A DNA stretch of 16,351 nt. Origin: CAZXCQ01 sp964639275. GTDB taxonomy: Bacteria; Desulfobacterota; DSM-4660; Desulfatiglandales; Desulfatiglandaceae. The DNA lies in assembly GCA_964639275.1 (NCBI GenBank), contig CAZXCQ010000137.1:1-16351 (forward strand). Direction: 5' to 3'. The position numbers were made by a program, and so were the translations under genes. A model generated the notes under the pieces. That model was not told the origin of the DNA. It worked only from the letters and a program-made list of their open reading frames with translations, and did no database searches. This document shows, piece by piece, positions 13,267 to 16,351 of this stretch; within the stretch, counting starts at the first letter, position 1, and each line of letters starts with the position of its first letter.

Positions 13267-13527
13267 ATGAAGACAGTCACCATTAGGGGTGTTGAGCCAG
13301 AGGTCGCCGACAAACTCAAATCAGCTGCCGCAAAACAAGGCAAAAGCATCAATCAACTCGTCCTCGAAATTGTTAAGGAAGGCCTTGGCCTCAAGAAACA
13401 AAGAAAATTCTCGCTTGAATACGATGACCTGGATCACTTGTTTGGCAGGTGGACTGATGACGAATTCAGAAAAATTTATGCGAAGATAGATCAGGAGCGG
13501 CAGGTTGATCAGAAGCTTTGGAAATGA
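13267..13527 (+). CDS. Ribbon-helix-helix antitoxin, FitA/VapB-like
   Basis: 86 residues. The N-terminus MKTVTIRGVEPEVADKLKSAAAKQGKSINQLVLEIVKEGLG is a clear ribbon-helix-helix DNA-binding domain: a strand (TVTIRGV), then two helices with GKSINQLV between them. The C-terminal half (FSLEYDDLDHLFGRWTDDEFRKI) is of the kind that wraps around a PIN toxin. GGGAGG lies 4 nt before the ATG. The stop overlaps the toxin start by ATGA, and a palindrome overlaps the upstream -10. By family behaviour it represses its own operon. Confidence 0.9.
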   Translation: MKTVTIRGVEPEVADKLKSAAAKQGKSINQLVLEIVKEGLGLKKQRKFSLEYDDLDHLFGRWTDDEFRKIYAKIDQERQVDQKLWK

Positions 13528-13892
13528 AGAGGGTATTGATCGACACCAACATATATTCATTTGCCCTGAAGGGGGATGTGGAGGTAGTGAATGCATTGAG
13601 GAGAATTGATGTGATTGGCTTTTCAACGATCAGTATCGGTGAGCTTTTTTCAGGTTTCAAAGGTGGCCAAAGTGAAACCAGGAACAGGGAAGAGCTTAAT
13701 CTTTTCTTGGATTCTCCGAGAGTCGTTGTCCACCCCATTGATGAGGATACGGCTGAATTCTACGCGTCGATGCTGAATAATCTGAGGGTTGCAGGAACCC
13801 CTATACCTACCAATGATATATGGATCGCGGCTGTTGCATTTCAGTATGGGTATCAGCTTTATTCAAAGGACAAACATTTCACTTTGATTTAG
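13524..13892 (+). CDS. PIN-domain toxin, VapC-like, partner of ribbon-helix-helix antitoxin
   Basis: 122 residues. Catalytic acids of the PIN fold are visible: LIDTNIYSF (Asp7), TISIGELFSGF (Glu40), PTNDIWIAA (Asp98) and LYSKDKHF (Asp116). It is a predicted magnesium-dependent ribonuclease toxin. The ATG at 13524 overlaps the antitoxin stop (ATGA); a TTG two codons earlier is less likely. It belongs to a different PIN subgroup from the toxin at 11879-12274 (GELFSGF in place of SLWEIA), so the two pairs are not recent duplicates. The gene appears intact and ends just before a perfect 14-bp palindrome. Confidence 0.92.
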   Translation: MKRVLIDTNIYSFALKGDVEVVNALRRIDVIGFSTISIGELFSGFKGGQSETRNREELNLFLDSPRVVVHPIDEDTAEFYASMLNNLRVAGTPIPTNDIWIAAVAFQYGYQLYSKDKHFTLI

Positions 13893-13897
13893 GGATT

Positions 13898-13911
13898 GGT
13901 GCAATTGCACC
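13898..13911. repeat. Perfect 14-bp palindrome after vapC-like gene
   Basis: GGTGCAATTGCACC begins 5 nt after the toxin stop. It could form a short hairpin but has no T-run, so a terminator is unlikely. The stretch up to 14141 otherwise holds AATAGTA/TACTATT (14021-14027, 14029-14035) and no gene. Confidence 0.5.
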
Positions 13912-13986
13912 CATGAGAACTTTAGCTGACGATGAGCAGCATCTTCATTCAGCAACCGGCAACCAGTATCCAGCATTCAGAGCAGG

Positions 13987-14004
13987 AAAGTCAACGACGT
14001 CCCC
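13987..14004 (+). repeat. Left direct repeat of the four-helix-bundle cassette
   Basis: AAAGTCAACGACGTCCCC here recurs at 14613-14639 with nine extra bases (one added 9-nt unit) between AAAGTCAAC and GACGTCCCC. The two copies flank the four-helix-bundle gene at 14189-14590. Confidence 0.55.
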
Positions 14005-14125
14005 CATTCCCTAACGCAGGAATAGTAGTACTATTTCGAGGATCTTGCGATTGAGGTGCGGCCGAAGATGACCCGAAGATGGGATGCGAAAATGTGAAGT
14101 TATTTCTGCGCAAGCCCTAAGCATC

Positions 14126-14225
14126 GTACTGCGGTCCAAAAAACTCACCAGATCAACCAAATAGACCAGAAAAACCAGGTAGACCAAATTGACAAAGATC
14201 ACCCGCTTTGAAGATCTCGAATGTT
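14126..14225 (+). repeat. 100-bp near-identical segment, copy 1
   Basis: Identical to 15692-15791 except one base (14132 against 15698). It covers the 9-nt-period array 14142-14195 and the first 12 codons of the four-helix-bundle gene, and identity stops abruptly inside the gene. Confidence 0.92.
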
Positions 14226-14590
14226 GGCAACAAGGCCGTGAGCTTACCCGGATAGTCTACACGGTGACCAAAGAACCGCAATTCAAGAAAGACATGAGGT
14301 TAGCAGGGCAGATTCAGGCTGCTGCGGCCTCGACGATGGCCAACTGCGCGGAAGGTTTCATCAGGAGATCGGACAAGGAATTCATCCAATTTTTGTTCAT
14401 CGCCATGTCGTCGGCAGCTGAAGTGCAAAGCCATTTGTATTTAGCGCTCGATCAGGGCTATATCGATCACGAGAAGTTTCAGCGGATTTACGATAAGGCT
14501 GACAAAACTGCAAAGACTATCTCCGGCCTAATCAAATACCCCCGCACCAAACCAACCAAATCAACAAAACAGACCAAATCAAGCAGATAG
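14189..14590 (+). CDS. Four-helix-bundle protein (S23 / 23S rRNA intervening-sequence family)
   Basis: 133 residues. It opens MTKITRFEDLECWQQGRELTRIVYTVT and continues with QIQAAAASTMANCAEGF, KEFIQFLFIAMSSAAEVQSHLYLALDQGYID, the usual signature of the PF05635-type four-helix bundle, first described from rRNA intervening sequences and related to the accessory protein of diversity-generating retroelements. No biochemical role is established for free-standing copies. The start appears to be TTG at 14189, inside the last unit of a 9-nt-period array; homologues often start at this motif. The C-terminus (TKPTKSTKQTKSSR) is translated from a second 9-nt array that runs past the stop. There is no rRNA gene nearby. 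Confidence 0.85.
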   Translation: MTKITRFEDLECWQQGRELTRIVYTVTKEPQFKKDMRLAGQIQAAAASTMANCAEGFIRRSDKEFIQFLFIAMSSAAEVQSHLYLALDQGYIDHEKFQRIYDKADKTAKTISGLIKYPRTKPTKSTKQTKSSR

Positions 14591-14630
14591 ACCAAACAGA
14601 CCAAATAGGCCAAAAGTCAACGAAGTCAAA
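14550..14630 (+). repeat. 9-nt-period tandem array across the four-helix-bundle stop codon
   Basis: Nine consecutive 9-nt units, most ending in CCA or CAA; AACAGACCA occurs twice exactly, with AACCAACCA, GATAGACCA and AATAGGCCA as variants. The same unit family (AATAGACCA, GGTAGACCA) forms the array upstream of the gene at 14142-14195. Confidence 0.8.
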
Positions 14631-14659
14631 GACGTCCCCTAGATTATACAAAACAGACA

Positions 14660-14688
14660 TTGACAACTATGCAAATTTGAGGGATATT
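14660..14688 (+). promoter_or_regulatory. Candidate promoter for the DUF433-DUF5615 pair
   Basis: TTGACA (14660-14665), a 17-nt spacer and GATATT (14683-14688). The -35 is perfect, the -10 weaker. CCAGTA/TACTGG (14691-14696, 14717-14722) follows and could be an operator. The leader to the start codon is about 120 nt. Confidence 0.4.
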
Positions 14689-14817
14689 GGCCAGTAGCAC
14701 AATAGACGTACCAACATACTGGTGCAAGTCTAACGTTATTTCATCACATGGAGCGTGGAAGGGAAAAGAAATATACCGCCATAGTCCGGAAGGGTAGACT
14801 TGAAGAGGAGACCAAGA

Positions 14818-15066
14818 ATGGCAGACAAAAACCTGATGAGCCGCATTACGGTGAACCCCAAAATCTTTAACGGTAAACCAATCATACGGGGAATGAGGAT
14901 CTCTGTTGAATTAATCCTCAGCCTGCTGGCTCAGGGAGAGACGACAGAAGCGTTGCTGCAAGATTATCCCGACCTTGAGCAGGAAGATATCCGGGCATGT
15001 CTTACGTATGCCCATGCTGTCATTGCTCAGGATTCTCTTGACAGTGTGCGAGTGACAGCCGGGTGA
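14818..15066 (+). CDS. DUF433-family antitoxin
   Basis: 82 residues. SRITVNPKIFNGKPIIRGMRISVELILSLLAQGETTEALLQDYPDLEQEDIRACLTYA is the full DUF433 motif (NPxxxxGKPxIRGxRI and a C-terminal helical repeat). Such proteins pair with DUF5615 PIN-like toxins, as here with the gene 14 nt downstream. The ATG at 14818 was chosen because GAGGAG lies 8 nt upstream; an in-frame TTG at 14800 would put that site inside the gene. Probably a helix-turn-helix DNA-binding antitoxin. Confidence 0.9.
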   Translation: MADKNLMSRITVNPKIFNGKPIIRGMRISVELILSLLAQGETTEALLQDYPDLEQEDIRACLTYAHAVIAQDSLDSVRVTAG

Positions 15067-15080
15067 CGGGGCGGAATTAG

Positions 15081-15434
15081 GTGAGATTTCTCATTGATCG
15101 GTGTGCGGGCCGAACGCTGGCTGAATGGCTCAATAGTCAAGGGCACGATGTCCTTGAATCTCGCACACTTGGTCCAGACCCTGGTGACAGGGAGTTACTT
15201 GCAACAGCCTTTGAACAAGGGAGGATTCTTATAACGATAGACACTGACTTTGGTGAGCTCGTGTATCTTGATCGGCTCTCCCACTGCGGGATAATTCGGT
15301 TGCCCGATGCACCTTCTGAAAGGCGAATTAAATTAATGCAGGCGTTACTTCGGGAACATGCACAGGACTTGGAGCTTGGGGCAATAATTACAATCAGGGG
15401 GGACAGAGTGCGTATTTCAAAGTCACCAGATTGA
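15081..15434 (+). CDS. DUF5615 PIN-like (Mut7-C type) toxin
   Basis: 117 residues. MRFLIDRCAGRTLAEWLNSQGHDV opens the family fold; acidic residues Asp6, Asp36 and the TIDTDFGEL motif (Asp54, Asp56) would bind metal. Most relatives have DEN or DECL after the first Asp, while this one has DRCA. It is a predicted ribonuclease toxin neutralised by the DUF433 protein upstream. The start is GTG at 15081 with only a weak ribosome site, which may keep toxin levels below antitoxin. It appears full length. Confidence 0.88.
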   Translation: MRFLIDRCAGRTLAEWLNSQGHDVLESRTLGPDPGDRELLATAFEQGRILITIDTDFGELVYLDRLSHCGIIRLPDAPSERRIKLMQALLREHAQDLELGAIITIRGDRVRISKSPD

Positions 15435-15754
15435 TATGAAATCTGTCAAAGCAAAAAGTAAATCCTGGAAATCCTGCCTGCCCCATGAAATTTACGTCAG
15501 TAACACCGGAGGGTATTTCATTGGGGCCTGCCCCGCCTGTCGTAGCAAGGCGAACTTGTCCACCGTCATTGTGGCGGAGATGCCGCTATGCGGTGCCCCG
15601 TTGAACCGGGACCCTCTGGGTGTTCAACCGGCGTAGCTCCAACAGATTTATCCGCCTCTGAAGGATTTATCGGCCGTTGGTGTGGCGGATGGTACTGGGG
15701 TCCAAAAAACTCACCAGATCAACCAAATAGACCAGAAAAACCAGGTAGACCAAA
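15435..15754. other. Repeat-mosaic intergenic region
   Basis: 320 nt with no convincing gene; a 66-codon open frame crosses repeats and looks spurious. It holds the hairpin 15480-15527, the string CCTGCCCCGCCTGTCG (15527-15542, again at 16331-16346), a stretch near 15577-15606 resembling 11355-11384 (GATGCCG, GGTGCCCCGT), paired TTGAACCGGGA/TGTTCAACCGG strings, and the start of the 100-bp repeat. Confidence 0.55.
15480..15527. repeat. Palindromic hairpin element related to the 35-bp insertion
   Basis: GCCCCATGAAAT (15480-15491) pairs with ATTTCATTGGGGC (15515-15527), leaving a single bulged T. The arms match the pattern CCCCrTGrAAT...ATTyCAyTGGGG, which is also that of the insertion in the second four-helix-bundle gene, including the bulged T before GGGG. 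Confidence 0.65.
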
Positions 15755-15791
15755 TTGACAAAGATCACCCGCTTTGAAGATCTCGAATGTT
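15692..15791 (+). repeat. 100-bp near-identical segment, copy 2
   Basis: Offset exactly 1566 from copy 1 (14126-14225), one mismatch. It contains the 9-nt-period array (15708-15761) and the first 12 codons of a second four-helix-bundle gene. Confidence 0.92.
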
Positions 15792-16182
15792 TACCCCGTG
15801 GAATCACAATCTATTCCACTGGGGCTGGAAAGAAGCTCGTAAGCTGGTCAGAATGGTACATAGTCCGGTACAGAGGAATAGAGCATTCCAGAGAGACATG
15901 CGATTTGTCGGCCAAATCACTTCCGCTGCCGTCTCAGTCATGAACAACATAGTTGAAGGTTGGGCTGCCCAGTCAAATGCTGAATTCATCAGGTTTCTCA
16001 CCTATTCGAGGCGGTCTTGTGCAGAAATTCAGCATTGCGGGTACGTGGCTCTGGACCAGCAATATATGGACGACGCAGAATTCCAGGATATCTATGCGCA
16101 GGCATTGAAAACGACACAGATCATAGACGGCCTGCTACGTTACCTGCGTTCTCAACGCTCCAAACTATCTAAACGATCTTAA
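15755..16182 (+). pseudogene. Four-helix-bundle gene disrupted by a palindromic insertion
   Basis: Codons 1-12 (MTKITRFEDLEC, TTG start at 15755) are the same as in the gene at 14189. The family then expects Trp-x-x-Ala/Gly-Arg; instead 35 nt (15791-15825) intervene and the frame changes. From 15826 the family sequence resumes in another frame: WKEARKLVRMVHSPVQ, then QITSAAVSVMNNIVEGW and NAEFIRFLTYSRRSCAEIQHCGYVALDQQYMDDAEFQDIYAQAL, through to the stop at 16180-16182. An ATG at 15787 could still open the second frame as a 131-residue protein with an altered N-terminus (MFTPWNHNLFHWGW). Its body is far diverged from the first copy. Called a pseudogene on the frameshift; translation from 15787 is the alternative. 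Confidence 0.7.
15791..15825. mobile_element. 35-bp palindromic insertion inside the four-helix-bundle gene
   Basis: CCCCGTGGAAT (15794-15804) pairs with ATTCCACTGGGG (15813-15824) with one bulged T, loop CACAATCT. Removing 35 nt joins codon 12 (Cys) to the conserved Trp and restores the family reading frame, which is good evidence that this is an inserted REP-like unit. It resembles 15480-15527. Confidence 0.6.
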
Positions 16183-16202
16183 CGCTCTCAACGTTCTCAA
16201 CC
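16149..16202 (+). repeat. 9-nt-period tandem array across the stop of the second four-helix-bundle gene
   Basis: AAC triplets begin at 16154, 16163, 16172, 16181, 16190 and 16199, exactly 9 nt apart. The unit is close to CTCAACGNT. It encodes the C-terminal RSQRSKLSKRS and continues past the stop, as the array at 14550-14630 does for the first gene, but with a different unit sequence. Confidence 0.8.
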
Positions 16203-16217
16203 GAACCGACCAAAACC

Positions 16218-16315
16218 CTCTGAGCCCTCTGTGTGCTCCCTCCGGGCTGTAGGCTCTACGAGCCGGAAGCCTGCCTGAAAGTCCTACGGGGCAGAACCGG
16301 GCTGGAAGCTAGCGA
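16218..16315 (+). repeat. 98-nt dispersed module, copy B
   Basis: Near copy of 11441-11538. After the shared GCTAGCGA the two diverge; here the final 36 nt carry CCTGCCCCGCCTGTCG, also seen at 15527-15542. The window ends inside this mosaic. Confidence 0.8.
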
Positions 16316-16351
16316 AGTTTACCCAGCCTGCCCCGCCTGTCGAAGATGCCG

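Noticed and set aside
13820..14014. 64-codon frame over the end of the second PIN toxin
   Set aside because: It overlaps the toxin in another frame and continues into palindromes and repeats.
14142..14630. CRISPR-like array
   Set aside because: The period is 9 nt with no spacers, and the array overlaps coding sequence.
15436..15636. 66-codon open frame after the DUF5615 gene
   Set aside because: It crosses the hairpin 15480-15527 and other repeats. The CPAC string comes from the repeated CCTGCCCCGCCTG sequence, not a zinc site.

Overview
The window looks like a chromosomal segment from a Gram-negative, probably anaerobic or sediment-dwelling bacterium of the Desulfobacterota (former Deltaproteobacteria) type. 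Reasons: an outer-membrane polysaccharide export lipoprotein and C-terminally aromatic beta-barrel (Gram-negative), a proteobacterial PCP-kinase fusion paired with a PHP-type tyrosine phosphatase, a PilZ-like protein, several PIN-domain toxin modules, four-helix-bundle (S23/IVS-type) genes, and intergenic DNA full of short repeats. The taxonomic call is inference only; there is no rRNA or marker gene.

Layout. 1-424: repeat-rich intergenic DNA. 425-1210: cyclic-nucleotide-binding plus FHA regulator. 1244-1912 (minus): family 2 glycosyltransferase. 1913-2536: divergent intergenic region rich in dyad symmetries and short direct repeats. 2537-9683: an exopolysaccharide assembly and export block, all on the plus strand: a secreted Ala/Gly-repeat protein with a Thr-rich tail, an outer-membrane beta-barrel, a Wza-like export lipoprotein, a Wzc-like chain-length/tyrosine autokinase and a CpsB/YwqE-like PHP tyrosine phosphatase. 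The kinase and phosphatase each carry a copy of the same leader sequence, the best candidate here for an undescribed regulatory element. 9684-11333: a terminator, then a PilZ-like protein, a small zinc-ribbon protein, a truncated GxxExxY gene and a ComEA-like DNA-binding protein.

11334-16351 is an accessory region of lower coding density. It holds three different toxin-antitoxin pairs with PIN-type toxins (Phd/YefM-VapC, ribbon-helix-helix-VapC, DUF433-DUF5615), a small one-TM protein, and two four-helix-bundle genes. The two four-helix-bundle genes share a nearly identical 100-bp 5' segment (upstream DNA plus the first 12 codons), then diverge completely. Both sit inside tandem arrays with a 9-nt period, and the second is frame-shifted by a 35-bp palindromic insertion. 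Intergenic DNA in this half is a mosaic of short modules that recur within the window in intact, internally deleted and rearranged forms.

Working together: OPX (5124-6170) and PCP-kinase (6462-8795) would form the trans-envelope export channel, the beta-barrel may help the polymer cross the outer membrane, and the phosphatase would reset the kinase tyrosine tail. The cNMP/FHA and PilZ proteins are plausible but unproven signal inputs. No polymerase, flippase or initiating transferase is seen, so the rest of the biosynthesis genes must lie elsewhere.
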